Shown in pieces: positions 17,320-23,187 of a DNA stretch of 32,006 bases. The DNA lies in IMG/VR virus record IMGVR_UViG_3300037587_000334, positions 1-32,006 of that record; one strand, 5' to 3'. This stretch comes from a virus. A program made the translations under genes and the position numbers. Under the pieces are notes generated by a model. That model was not told the DNA's origin, ran no database searches, and was given only the letters and a program-made list of their open reading frames with translations. How positions within the stretch are numbered: position 1 is the first letter of the stretch; each line of letters starts with the position of its first letter.

Positions 17320-17514
17320 TTAGACTTGCATCCATGTTTGATGATCGGCCTCAGTCAGCTTATCGTCTTCCTGTTCGTGTTTAGCCATTTCTGCTTTATG
17401 CCCAGCGCAGCAAAAATATCCGTGCCACCCGGTCTGTACGTAAACAGCTCTTGTTGTCTTAGCCGCGCAGAATGAACACCACGGCCCTAGCTGATTCCGC
17501 TTAAGTCTATTCAT
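17320..17514 (-). CDS. Small zinc-ribbon-like protein
   Basis: 64 residues with WCSFCAAKTTRAV and a second pair CC-AGHK (about residues 35-39), a likely CxxC...CC/H zinc knuckle. The charged helical tail ends in Trp-Met-Gln-Val. GGAGG lies about 6 bases before the ATG, and the start overlaps the preceding gene's stop by 8 bases (ATGAATAG). Function unknown. Confidence 0.75.
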   Translation of the reverse strand: MNRLKRNQLGPWCSFCAAKTTRAVYVQTGWHGYFCCAGHKAEMAKHEQEDDKLTEADHQTWMQV

Positions 17515-17680
17515 CCCAAACCTCCCTCACCGCGTCATCTTCACGCCGATTAGTCAGGATACTATCGATCTCCACGCGCTTGGCGTATTCCTTCGATTCG
17601 AAGTACACGTCTTTCTCTGGCTGCCGGGTTCGCAGTCGCATCACTCCGTCAGTCGCTTGCTTGATCTGTTCGTCGTTCAT
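17507..17680 (-). CDS. Small charged hypothetical protein
   Basis: 57 residues reading from MNDEQIKQATDGV to VREVWDE, strongly charged and helical (EKDVYFESKEYAKRVEID). GAGGA lies about 10 bases upstream. It starts 2 bases after the preceding stop, and its own stop lies inside the next gene's start region, so it fits the packed operon exactly. No family recognised. Confidence 0.7.
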   Translation of the reverse strand: MNDEQIKQATDGVMRLRTRQPEKDVYFESKEYAKRVEIDSILTNRREDDAVREVWDE

Positions 17681-17682
17681 GA

Positions 17683-18072
17683 TTACTCGTCCTCAATCAG
17701 AGGCTGAAAGAAAAACCGTGGGTCAAAGGTTCCAGTGTTCCTTGATCCTTTCGTTAGCAGATCAAGCGTGGCTTGGATGAAGTCGCGTATAGTGTCCACT
17801 TCAGCATCAAATCGGTCATGTGTGCACTTCGGGTTGTAAAGCGGCCCATAAGGGATACCCAACCCGCCCGCAATCCCTAGCGCAGCGACTAATTTTATTT
17901 TCTCTTTCAGATGCAGCCTGCCTGTCCCGATCATAAACTTTTCGATGAGCGGAAGGATTTCCCAAATATGCTGAAGGGCAAGCCCTTTATTCTGAACTTC
18001 GCTCACCCACCACTTCATCGCGGCTATCTGATTCACAGGGTCGCCCCATTCGCATTCAGACGGGTTCATCAT
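17683..18072 (-). CDS. Hypothetical phage protein
   Basis: 129 residues preceded by AAGGAGG; the double ATG at 18072/18069 leaves the exact start open by one residue. It begins MMNPSECEWGDPVNQIAAMKWW and is rich in Trp and Phe with helices about 20-50 and 85-110. No metal or catalytic motif is evident. Antitermination- and Holliday-junction-type proteins occupy this end of similar operons, but nothing in the sequence supports either here. Function unknown. Confidence 0.75.
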   Translation of the reverse strand: MMNPSECEWGDPVNQIAAMKWWVSEVQNKGLALQHIWEILPLIEKFMIGTGRLHLKEKIKLVAALGIAGGLGIPYGPLYNPKCTHDRFDAEVDTIRDFIQATLDLLTKGSRNTGTFDPRFFFQPLIEDE

Positions 18073-18081
18073 TCTGCCTCC

Positions 18082-18321
18082 TTATTCGTGCTGTGATGAA
18101 ACTAGCAGTTCAAATCCATAACCCTTTAAGCTACCCACGCAGGACAGCAATCGATATTCGCCCCACACGCTTAGCATTGCATAGTAATAGTCGTCAGGGC
18201 AGTGCATAACACCAACAAACGTATGTATATCTCCATTTTTGTCATTGAAAAGCCTGCCCATCAGATTGTTGCTTTCATTGATGATAGACCGCCAATTGCC
18301 TTCACAAATACACTCACTCAT
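18082..18321 (-). CDS. Hypothetical phage protein
   Basis: 79 residues starting MSECICEGNWRSI, with GGAGG 4-5 bases before the ATG. The alternating pattern (HTFVGVMHCPDDYYYAMLSV then YRLLSCVGS) suggests a small alpha/beta or all-beta fold. No family recognised. Confidence 0.72.
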   Translation of the reverse strand: MSECICEGNWRSIINESNNLMGRLFNDKNGDIHTFVGVMHCPDDYYYAMLSVWGEYRLLSCVGSLKGYGFELLVSSQHE

Positions 18322-18336
18322 GCTGCCTCCTCGTCA

Positions 18337-18538
18337 TCCCAATAGTGGTGTTATATTTCTTCCATTTCTCGGTAGTACTCGAGCTTTACAAATTCAATCG
18401 CGCCGATAACATCTGTGATAATAAGAGAGCCGCCTATATGGACTTTATGTTTCTCAATAACATCTCTCAAGTCATTGACTAGACTCTCCCGCTGTTTTCG
18501 TACTTGTTCGGGTGTCATTATCTCACTCCCAATAGTGG
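18337..18538. repeat. 12-bp direct repeats flanking a small gene
   Basis: TCCCAATAGTGG occurs exactly at 18337-18348 and 18527-18538, in the two leader gaps on either side of the 55-residue gene at 18351-18518. A second shared element, TAGTGGTGTT, follows each copy. The repeats bracket the gene as one cassette. Confidence 0.7.
18351..18518 (-). CDS. Small helical hypothetical protein (cassette gene)
   Basis: 55 residues, MTPEQVRKQRESLVNDLRD through KLEYYREMEEI, charged and largely helical with a central hydrophobic stretch (SLIITDVIGAIEFV). GGGAG lies about 8 bases before the ATG. It sits between 12-bp direct repeats. No family recognised. Confidence 0.68.
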   Translation of the reverse strand: MTPEQVRKQRESLVNDLRDVIEKHKVHIGGSLIITDVIGAIEFVKLEYYREMEEI

Positions 18539-18539
18539 A

Positions 18540-18722
18540 TTAGTGGTGTTGCTTGCTTATGCGCCACTCTTTTGTAGGGACAGGATCATTGTAACGCTCA
18601 GTTTTAAACGGTCCTGTACCTTCATCGTGCCAGCATATGCAGGAGTCATCCTTAGAGGTCCGCGCCTTGCATCCATTTACGCGGTAATAATATTGCAAAA
18701 CTCTTTGTTCACTCACAGTCAT
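18540..18722 (-). CDS. Small hypothetical protein
   Basis: 60 residues. MTVSEQRVLQYYYRVNGCKAR then DDSCICWHDEGTG contains three cysteines and a histidine that could bind metal. AGGAG directly precedes the ATG with short spacing. It is in line with its neighbours in the same operon. Function unknown. Confidence 0.65.
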   Translation of the reverse strand: MTVSEQRVLQYYYRVNGCKARTSKDDSCICWHDEGTGPFKTERYNDPVPTKEWRISKQHH

Positions 18723-18726
18723 TCTC

Positions 18727-19056
18727 CTATTGGTGCGCCTTATCGATCCTACGGTTTGAGGACTCCTGAGAGCGCCATACGTCCACTTTAAGGTTTGCCG
18801 CCACCATCAGCCATCTTAGCCGCTCTTCTTCCTCTACGGCCACCCTGAGGCCCTCTAGCACCTCAATATAAAGCTCATGGCTGTACGCGTAGGCTTCTTT
18901 AGCTAAAACCGTCTTGCAATCATCAGGAGCCTGAGTGAACAGCAGCGCCCTTTGGCTCTTTCTCCATTGCTCCAGATATACACGAGTTGCCTTGGCCTCT
19001 GCCAGCTTCTTTGCGTTGTCGCGCATGAAGTCCAAAGCTTTTTCAGGGTCAATCAT
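18727..19056 (-). CDS. Conserved helical phage protein
   Basis: 109 residues. I chose ATG 19056 (MIDPEKALDFMRDNAKKLAE) because GGAGGAAGAGGAACC lies just upstream and the start overlaps the previous stop as ATGA; a frame opening at 19098 has no such support. The sequence resembles a small phage protein often seen near replication genes (YLEQWRKSQRALL and AYAYSHELYIEVLEGL), recognised from memory without an assigned function. All-helical, with charged faces suggesting an oligomer. Function unknown. Confidence 0.82.
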   Translation of the reverse strand: MIDPEKALDFMRDNAKKLAEAKATRVYLEQWRKSQRALLFTQAPDDCKTVLAKEAYAYSHELYIEVLEGLRVAVEEEERLRWLMVAANLKVDVWRSQESSNRRIDKAHQ

Positions 19057-19250
19057 GGTTCCTCTTCCTCCGTAGGAACATCTGTCCACAGCGTCCATAT
19101 AGGCGATTGGAGATCATTTGCCACGTCAACAACATTCCTGACTTGCCGCCATTGCAGGATTTTAACCTTCTTCATCTTGCAAGGTTCGCCATAAACAACA
19201 TGCTCTGGCCAGTCTGGAACTTCGCGCTCTACGAATCTTAAGTCAAACAT
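19053..19250 (-). CDS. Small hypothetical protein
   Basis: 65 residues from MFDLRFVEREVPDWPEHVV. ATG 19250 is preferred over the upstream 19277 because AAGGAG lies 8 bases before it. Trp- and Val-rich, soluble, probably a small beta fold. The stop overlaps the next start as ATGA. No family recognised. Confidence 0.72.
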   Translation of the reverse strand: MFDLRFVEREVPDWPEHVVYGEPCKMKKVKILQWRQVRNVVDVANDLQSPIWTLWTDVPTEEEEP

Positions 19251-19252
19251 CG

Positions 19253-19408
19253 CTACTTCTCCTTCTCCATAGCCCAAGCTACGGCAAACGAAAGCATCAG
19301 GAACGATTGTGCGCCTATGCTTTTTTGCCCAAAGACGCCAACCGACACCACCTCGAAGGCTAAGATAAGAGCCATGCAGAAGAGTAATAGTTTGAGTCTA
19401 CTGGTCAT
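19253..19408 (-). CDS. Small membrane protein, two segments
   Basis: 51 residues: MTSRLKLLLFCMALILAFEV then VSVGVFG, and a second hydrophobic part (AQSFLMLSFAVAWAM), ending in charged EKEK. This predicts two inner-membrane helices. It starts inside the end of the preceding gene and ends just before the next gene's start codon. The lambdoid operon position makes a lysis, exclusion or regulatory membrane peptide possible, but nothing specific is recognised. Confidence 0.65.
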   Translation of the reverse strand: MTSRLKLLLFCMALILAFEVVSVGVFGQKSIGAQSFLMLSFAVAWAMEKEK

Positions 19409-19679
19409 CACTCTTCGCCTCGTTGACTGCTGTGAACAAGCCTTCAGGCTCTATGGCTACCCGATACACCGCTTCGGAGATGTCGTCATAGGTTAATTCC
19501 ATCCTATCCATTGTTCCTTGTATGGTCATGCCGATCGATGCGATTCTCAACCCAGTCGGCTCCAGCGGCACCGCCACAAAACCATGCTCTACCAGCGCTG
19601 CTTTAAGATCATCGAGCGTGGCAACACACATGCTTGAATAGTCGCCATCTTGACGATCAACGTTTTCTTTATACAGCAT
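19398..19679 (-). CDS. Hypothetical phage protein
   Basis: 93 residues, MLYKENVDRQDGDYSS then VATLDDLKAALVEHGFVAVPL. ATG 19679 overlaps the previous stop (TGATG), so it is preferred to the GTG at 19682. Soluble alpha/beta, with an acidic C-terminus. No family recognised. Confidence 0.72.
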   Translation of the reverse strand: MLYKENVDRQDGDYSSMCVATLDDLKAALVEHGFVAVPLEPTGLRIASIGMTIQGTMDRMELTYDDISEAVYRVAIEPEGLFTAVNEAKSDDQ

Positions 19680-20128
19680 CACTCTGTCTCCTGTTCGATT
19701 CGGTCGGCCATCCCAATCAATTCATCAGCATAAACTGATCTGCAACCGATGCTCCCAGCTTCATCGTGCCACTTACCAGCCACCTTCCGCAGCACTGCCG
19801 CTTCTATTGCGCTGGTGTCGCGAGTGTTCCAAGCATCGACATTGTAACTTCCGTCCATACTGCACTCGTGATTTTGACACATCACCCTCGGTCCATATCC
19901 TTGTACCTCTGCCGAAACGTATGGATTGTCGCCACAAAGCGGACACGTCTTCAACTCGTCGCCCCGCTTAGCCTCTGACTCTGCTGCCATGCGTAGGTGA
20001 TCGCGCTCTTGCTCTACCTCTCTGACCACGATGCAAGCGTTACACATGCATTGCAGTGGTTGAGCCACCATGCTATTTCCGAACCGGCAAGCTGGCTTCG
20101 CGTCTTCTTCAACAATTGCCATACTCAT
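19679..20128 (-). CDS. Lar-like zinc protein (restriction alleviation family)
   Basis: 149 residues. A coiled-coil-like N-terminus carries C14, C27, C29 and C32. The Lar-type domain is LKTCPLCGDNPYVSAEVQGY then VMCQNHEC, with Cys 62, 65, 84 and 89, closing with the conserved AWNTR (W100, N101, R103). Rac-prophage Lar lowers type I restriction by promoting modification; most phage homologues are untested, so the role here is inferred from the motif. A C-terminal extension of 45 residues is unusual for the short family. The start overlaps the preceding membrane peptide by ATGA. Confidence 0.8.
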   Translation of the reverse strand: MSMAIVEEDAKPACRFGNSMVAQPLQCMCNACIVVREVEQERDHLRMAAESEAKRGDELKTCPLCGDNPYVSAEVQGYGPRVMCQNHECSMDGSYNVDAWNTRDTSAIEAAVLRKVAGKWHDEAGSIGCRSVYADELIGMADRIEQETE

Positions 20129-20226
20129 CCCGCATCTCCCATCTGTTTTGACTTAGTGTGCCACCAGCAAAGTATCGTTGCTGTAACAATGCACCCGGCT
20201 GCAAATCCGATTAGTAACTCAGCCAT
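20125..20226 (-). CDS. 33-residue single-helix membrane peptide
   Basis: MAELLIGFAAGCIVTATILC then a Trp pair and a polar tail (HTKSKQMGDAG): one transmembrane helix with a cytoplasmic-type tail. It overlaps the preceding gene's end by 8 bases and the Lar-like gene's start by ATGA, which argues that it is translated. Function unknown. Confidence 0.6.
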   Translation of the reverse strand: MAELLIGFAAGCIVTATILCWWHTKSKQMGDAG

Positions 20227-20638
20227 CACTCTCACCATTCGGATCAATGCCTAGCCGTGCTTTACAGGAGGCTATGGCACCCTCTTTGGTGGCGTGGGCT
20301 ATGCCTCGATGAAGTTGCATTTGGTCATATTTCTCCGCGTCAACCGCGCCTCCACCCCAGAACTCGATAATGTAAAACTCAGACACGTTCGGTGCCTCTA
20401 TAAAGTACTCATCACCGTCTGCTAGAGCTTCCTTCAAAGGCGCTGGCACTTCAAACCCGTTGATCTTTACTGTCTGCGGCTTGCGGCGGTATTGTCGGCC
20501 TTCATACCAAAATGGATTCGAATCACAATCCTCGTATTTAATGGCAAGCTTCTCCTGCCACCTCTCCCAAGGCTTATCAGTCTCCATTGCGTCCTGTGCG
20601 TACTGCAACATTAGTTCTGCATGTATGTACTTGCTCAT
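20219..20638 (-). CDS. Conserved phage protein with YRRKP/NGFEVP block
   Basis: 139 residues. The N-terminal LMLQYAQDAMETDKPWERWQ is followed by NPFWYEGRQYRRKPQTVKIN, then GFEVPAPLKEAL, and a C-terminal HRGIAHATKEGAIASCKARL. This is a widely seen temperate-phage protein pattern (recognised from memory) with no established activity. AAAGGAGAG precedes the ATG. The start is in ATGA overlap with the previous gene. The aromatic-rich first half may recognise nucleic acid or protein; this is speculation. Confidence 0.82.
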   Translation of the reverse strand: MSKYIHAELMLQYAQDAMETDKPWERWQEKLAIKYEDCDSNPFWYEGRQYRRKPQTVKINGFEVPAPLKEALADGDEYFIEAPNVSEFYIIEFWGGGAVDAEKYDQMQLHRGIAHATKEGAIASCKARLGIDPNGESDG

Positions 20639-20841
20639 GATTTGCTCTCCTTTTCCGTGGGTGGCTCATGGTTTAACTTGACGGTCAGCGTTGCTGACTG
20701 CCCTGGTTCAATCCCGTCCCAAAGGTCCATCTCAGCGAAATACATGATTGCCTCATTGGCAGAGTTATCACAATTCGCAGTAACAACCTCCGTGGCGCCG
20801 TCGCCCTTGGTTATGCTTATTTCCCACTTGTCGTCGCTCAT
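20635..20841 (-). CDS. Small hypothetical protein
   Basis: 68 residues from MSDDKWEISITKGDGATEVV, acidic, predicted beta-rich. GGAG lies 9 bases before the ATG at 20841, which directly follows the previous gene's stop; the GTG one codon earlier is less likely. No family recognised. Confidence 0.7.
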   Translation of the reverse strand: MSDDKWEISITKGDGATEVVTANCDNSANEAIMYFAEMDLWDGIEPGQSATLTVKLNHEPPTEKESKS

Positions 20842-20844
20842 CAC

Positions 20845-21015
20845 TCAATCTCCAATAGTCGGGCCGTTGCTCGGCATAGGCTTGATTTTAGTTCTGGTCA
20901 CTGTCCAGCCATCAGGTATGCATTCCATCCGCATAGCCTGAAGCGCATCATCCAAGTCGGTACCCGATACGTGGAACTTCAGCTTACCGGCTTTCTTGAA
21001 TGTGAACTTGTCCAT
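20845..21015 (-). CDS. Small basic hypothetical protein
   Basis: 56 residues, MDKFTFKKAGKLKFHVSG then DLDDALQAMRMECIPDGWTV. Basic N-terminus, alpha/beta. It begins 2 bases after the stop of the ASCH-like gene with little Shine-Dalgarno, so coupling is likely. No family recognised. Confidence 0.65.
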   Translation of the reverse strand: MDKFTFKKAGKLKFHVSGTDLDDALQAMRMECIPDGWTVTRTKIKPMPSNGPTIGD

Positions 21016-21017
21016 GG

Positions 21018-21722
21018 TTATGCCGCTATAGTCTCGTTGCTGACCTGGTCAACGTTGCCGCTGATGACTTCAAAATCAAGCACCCAGGCCCATTGATTGA
21101 TGCCGCCATAAAGCTCATCCCATAGGCCCATATACACGTAATCAGGGCGGTCAGCATGAAAGTGGGTGCCATCCTCTATGTGATAACCTTCCATGCCGTG
21201 ACTGTACTGAACACCGTCTCTAATCGCATCCTCACAACTGATATCGGACACCTTCTCAACCCGAACATCGGTGATTCGTAGGGTTAACCGGGAAGCCTTG
21301 CGAGGCATGTGAATCGATGGTCGCCACTTCTCACCAACCATGCAGCAATCCTCTCCGGCGAACGCGTCAGAAAAAGGGTCGTTATCAGCTGGCCAATCTG
21401 CCCGGTAGGTAAGCAGTTCGCCAGTGTGGTTCTCGTGCCATGTTTCGCGGACATAGAGCAGGTCACCAGGCTTGCCGAACGGGCAGCATGATTTGAATTC
21501 GTTGCCATAGTTAGCCATACACGACTCTTCGGTATCACCGAACACACCAAAACCGTATCGTGAATGCCGCTGAGCGATCGAAATATACTGATCTTTGTCG
21601 TAGGTCAGCTTCGGCAACTGCCACACTGGGACCGGACGCCGCGTCTGGGTTTTGCGGCCATCCAGAAGCGCCCGAACCATTGCACCGTTGAATAAAACTG
21701 GTCTGACTTTTATCGCCTTCAT
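21018..21722 (-). CDS. ASCH/PUA-like phage protein
   Basis: 234 residues. The N-terminus KVRPVLFNGAMVRALLDGRK then TQTRRPV, the central CPFGKPGDLLYVRETW and the RASRLTLRITDVRVEKVSDI-type block (here PRKASRLTLRITDVRVE) are the known layout of phage ASCH-like proteins. ASCH folds resemble PUA RNA-binding domains; some have nuclease or deaminase-related activity, and phage members are mostly untested. ATG 21722 is chosen (TGA-G-ATG after the previous gene, GGTGGG upstream). Role in RNA or nucleotide handling is an inference. Confidence 0.85.
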   Translation of the reverse strand: MKAIKVRPVLFNGAMVRALLDGRKTQTRRPVPVWQLPKLTYDKDQYISIAQRHSRYGFGVFGDTEESCMANYGNEFKSCCPFGKPGDLLYVRETWHENHTGELLTYRADWPADNDPFSDAFAGEDCCMVGEKWRPSIHMPRKASRLTLRITDVRVEKVSDISCEDAIRDGVQYSHGMEGYHIEDGTHFHADRPDYVYMGLWDELYGGINQWAWVLDFEVISGNVDQVSNETIAA

Positions 21723-21723
21723 C

Positions 21724-22056
21724 TCACCCACCCATCTCAGTATTCATGATCGCACCAATACGCTGAGCCTCTGCAATGCCGACCACAACGTCCCTAGCGC
21801 CACCACCCGGCACTGCAAAGGTGATAACGCCAGCGTCGTCGCAATCAATCGCCACCACCGTTGCATCACCTACTTTGACATCGTGGCACTCTTCAACTTT
21901 GATAGCTTTGCGAGAGATACCATACTTCGAAAACAGCTGGTTGATTGTGCCAGTCGTCACGCCGTAAAACTCCGCTATGTCTTCGATCGTTAAGCCAGCA
22001 GCGATGTCTTTTTGTAGTACTGTTTTTGATGGGCACTTTCTTGTGATTGAATTCAT
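21724..22056 (-). CDS. HTH DNA-binding protein
   Basis: 110 residues from MNSITRKCPSKTVLQ. Residues 18-45 (AAGLTIEDIAEFYGVTTGTI then NQLFSKYGISRK) read as a helix-turn-helix of the sigma/transposase-like kind. The second half (VVAIDCDDAGVITFAVPGGG) is beta-rich and may bind a ligand or dimerise. GAGGAATCAATC precedes the ATG, which overlaps the upstream stop as ATGA. A role as middle-operon regulator is inferred. Confidence 0.78.
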   Translation of the reverse strand: MNSITRKCPSKTVLQKDIAAGLTIEDIAEFYGVTTGTINQLFSKYGISRKAIKVEECHDVKVGDATVVAIDCDDAGVITFAVPGGGARDVVVGIAEAQRIGAIMNTEMGG

Positions 22057-22319
22057 GATTGATTCCTCATCTGCTCGATTATCATTGCGCGAAACTCGTC
22101 GTTTTCTTCGAGGTTCAGCCATTCCATGAACGTCTCAGCGCACTCGATGATCGGATATTTGGCTTCGTACTCGATTTCTTCAGCATCGCCCTCGTCGTCA
22201 TATCCAGGCGAGTCAGGCGTCTGCGCGAAGGGGGCGGGTCGTTCTGGCGTGTATGAATAATCGACAACCATCGTCAGGCCATTGAACTCTACGTCGATGC
22301 TGTTATTATAATCGCTCAT
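22053..22319 (-). CDS. Acidic hypothetical protein
   Basis: 88 residues, MSDYNNSIDVEFNGLTMVVD followed by a Pro-rich linker and an acidic stretch (DDEGDAEEIEYEAKY), ending in a helical WLNLEENDEFRAMIIEQM. GGAGATGAGA precedes ATG 22319. The strong negative charge would suit a DNA-mimic or protein-binding role, but this is speculative. Confidence 0.72.
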   Translation of the reverse strand: MSDYNNSIDVEFNGLTMVVDYSYTPERPAPFAQTPDSPGYDDEGDAEEIEYEAKYPIIECAETFMEWLNLEENDEFRAMIIEQMRNQS

Positions 22320-22328
22320 TCTCATCTC

Positions 22329-22430
22329 CTACACACCACCAAATACAATCGACAACTGACTATCTGCCAGCGCCGCCAAATAACACATCACAATTAGATA
22401 CAGCGGGTAAAATTCTATATGCGGGTTCAT
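22329..22430 (-). CDS. Small membrane peptide
   Basis: 33 residues, MNPHIEFYPLYLIVMCYLAA then LADSQLSIVFGGV: one hydrophobic helix. ATG 22430 has GGGAG 8 bases upstream; in-frame ATGs at 22436 and 22460 are alternatives, the last overlapping the previous stop (ATGAATAA). Function unknown. Confidence 0.5.
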   Translation of the reverse strand: MNPHIEFYPLYLIVMCYLAALADSQLSIVFGGV

Positions 22431-22452
22431 GTCCATATCTCCCACGGCTCCG

Positions 22453-22608
22453 TTATTCATCGTTAACCAGAGCCTTCATGTAGTTATCGTTGAGCCTGCC
22501 AAACTCTTTCATCCAGTCACACCAGGGCGCAGTGTTGATCGGATAGGGGTTGTCTGAGCTATACGCGCCAGAGTTGAAGGCTTCTTTTGCTTCTTCGATT
22601 GGTGACAT
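22453..22608 (-). CDS. Small hypothetical protein
   Basis: 51 residues, MSPIEEAKEAFNSGAYSSDN then PYPINTAPWCDWMKEFGRLN, helical ends and a Trp/Pro middle. AAAGGAGATCAGCAA before the ATG is one of the best ribosome sites in the window, so expression is likely. The pattern resembles very short phage proteins of the restriction-evasion or regulatory gene belts, without assigned function. Confidence 0.7.
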   Translation of the reverse strand: MSPIEEAKEAFNSGAYSSDNPYPINTAPWCDWMKEFGRLNDNYMKALVNDE

Positions 22609-22672
22609 TTGCTGATCTCCTTTTCTTCTAGATTAGCGCTGTTTGGCTGTGGTGGGTATACGACCTTTGGTG

Positions 22673-22687
22673 TAGGAATAATTCCTA
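22673..22687. promoter_or_regulatory. 15-bp perfect palindrome, operator candidate
   Basis: TAGGAAT-A-ATTCCTA is a perfect inverted repeat with 7-bp arms in the 88-base gap between the genes ending at 22697 and starting at 22608 on the minus strand. No T tract follows, so a dimeric repressor site is more likely than a terminator. No clear promoter pair was found beside it. Confidence 0.4.
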
Positions 22688-22696
22688 GATTGAGGG

Positions 22697-22972
22697 TTAG
22701 ACGTCGGCTGTTTCGCCATACTTCAGAACCGGGAACTTGATGTGTTTATTCTTCGACTTGAAAAAGCCTATCCACAGTTCGCCCTCTGGCCACTCTCCGT
22801 CATATGGCGCAGTAACTTTGTTATCGAAAACCAGCGCCTCATAATGCGGCGTATTGAATGCTCCCACATTACGTATTTTGGTTACAGCTAGATACGCTGG
22901 CTGGCTTCCGATCCTTCTACCTCCTGGTATGATCACAGGCTCTGAACTTATGCTGGTGTTTATGTATCTCAT
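22697..22972 (-). CDS. Hypothetical protein downstream of structured leader
   Basis: 91 residues from MRYINTSISSEPVIIPGGRR. Strand-rich (EALVFDNKVTAPYD, WPEGELWIGFFKSKNKHIKF), basic and soluble. AGGAGG lies 5 bases before ATG 22972; the first ATG at 22975 is too close. The gene follows a 10-bp tandem repeat and a switch-like structured region, so its expression is probably specially controlled. No family recognised. Confidence 0.75.
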   Translation of the reverse strand: MRYINTSISSEPVIIPGGRRIGSQPAYLAVTKIRNVGAFNTPHYEALVFDNKVTAPYDGEWPEGELWIGFFKSKNKHIKFPVLKYGETADV

Positions 22973-22981
22973 CATGTCCTC

Positions 22982-23031
22982 CTATAGCGCTCTATGGCGC
23001 TCTATGGCGCTCTATGGCGCTCTATGGCGCT
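22982..23031. repeat. 10-bp tandem repeat, about five copies
   Basis: Four exact head-to-tail copies of TCTATGGCGC occupy 22991-23030, preceded by a diverged copy, CTATAGCGC (22982-22990). On the minus strand the array forms the 5' leader of the 91-residue gene and runs directly into its Shine-Dalgarno. The 10-bp period is close to one helical turn, as in protein-binding iterons. No open frame crosses it. Confidence 0.9.
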
Positions 23032-23050
23032 GGGTTTGTTAAAATCCGCG

Positions 23051-23185
23051 CACAAAAAACCCGTTCCGGTCAAAGCTTGATGGTAGTGTCGATCAACGTC
23101 TAGGTGCGCTAACCGACTCAAGCCTTGCCACAACGGGCTACACCTAGATTATCTGAACCGCTACCAAACGGCTATATCAGATGGG
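23051..23185 (-). ncRNA. Structured non-coding region, attenuator or small-RNA candidate
   Basis: Read on the minus strand: a hairpin (23182-23177 with 23156-23151, plus an inner CCG/CGG pair), then four long-range complementary sets. Helix a pairs 23148-23141 with 23106-23099 (8 bp, TCTAGGTG/CACCTAGA). Helix b pairs 23137-23132 with 23065-23060 (CCCGTT/AACGGG). Helix c pairs 23123-23118 with 23080-23075 (GCTTGA/TCAAGC), with GTCG/CGAC inside it. Helix b ends in TTTTTT (23059-23054). Helix a crosses b and c, so the sets form either a pseudoknot or two exclusive folds, as in transcription attenuators. No gene fits here. All pairs are seen directly; function is inferred. Confidence 0.5.
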
Positions 23186-23187
23186 TG

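Noticed and set aside
22982-23031. CRISPR-like repeat array
   Set aside because: Units of 10 bp are head to tail without spacers.
23060-23137. tRNA-like gene on the minus strand (78 bases closed by CCCGTT/AACGGG, with a GTCGGTTAGCGC stretch like a D-arm)
   Set aside because: No T-arm consensus, no 7-base anticodon loop with flanking 5-bp stem, and the internal helix GCTTGA/TCAAGC contradicts a cloverleaf.
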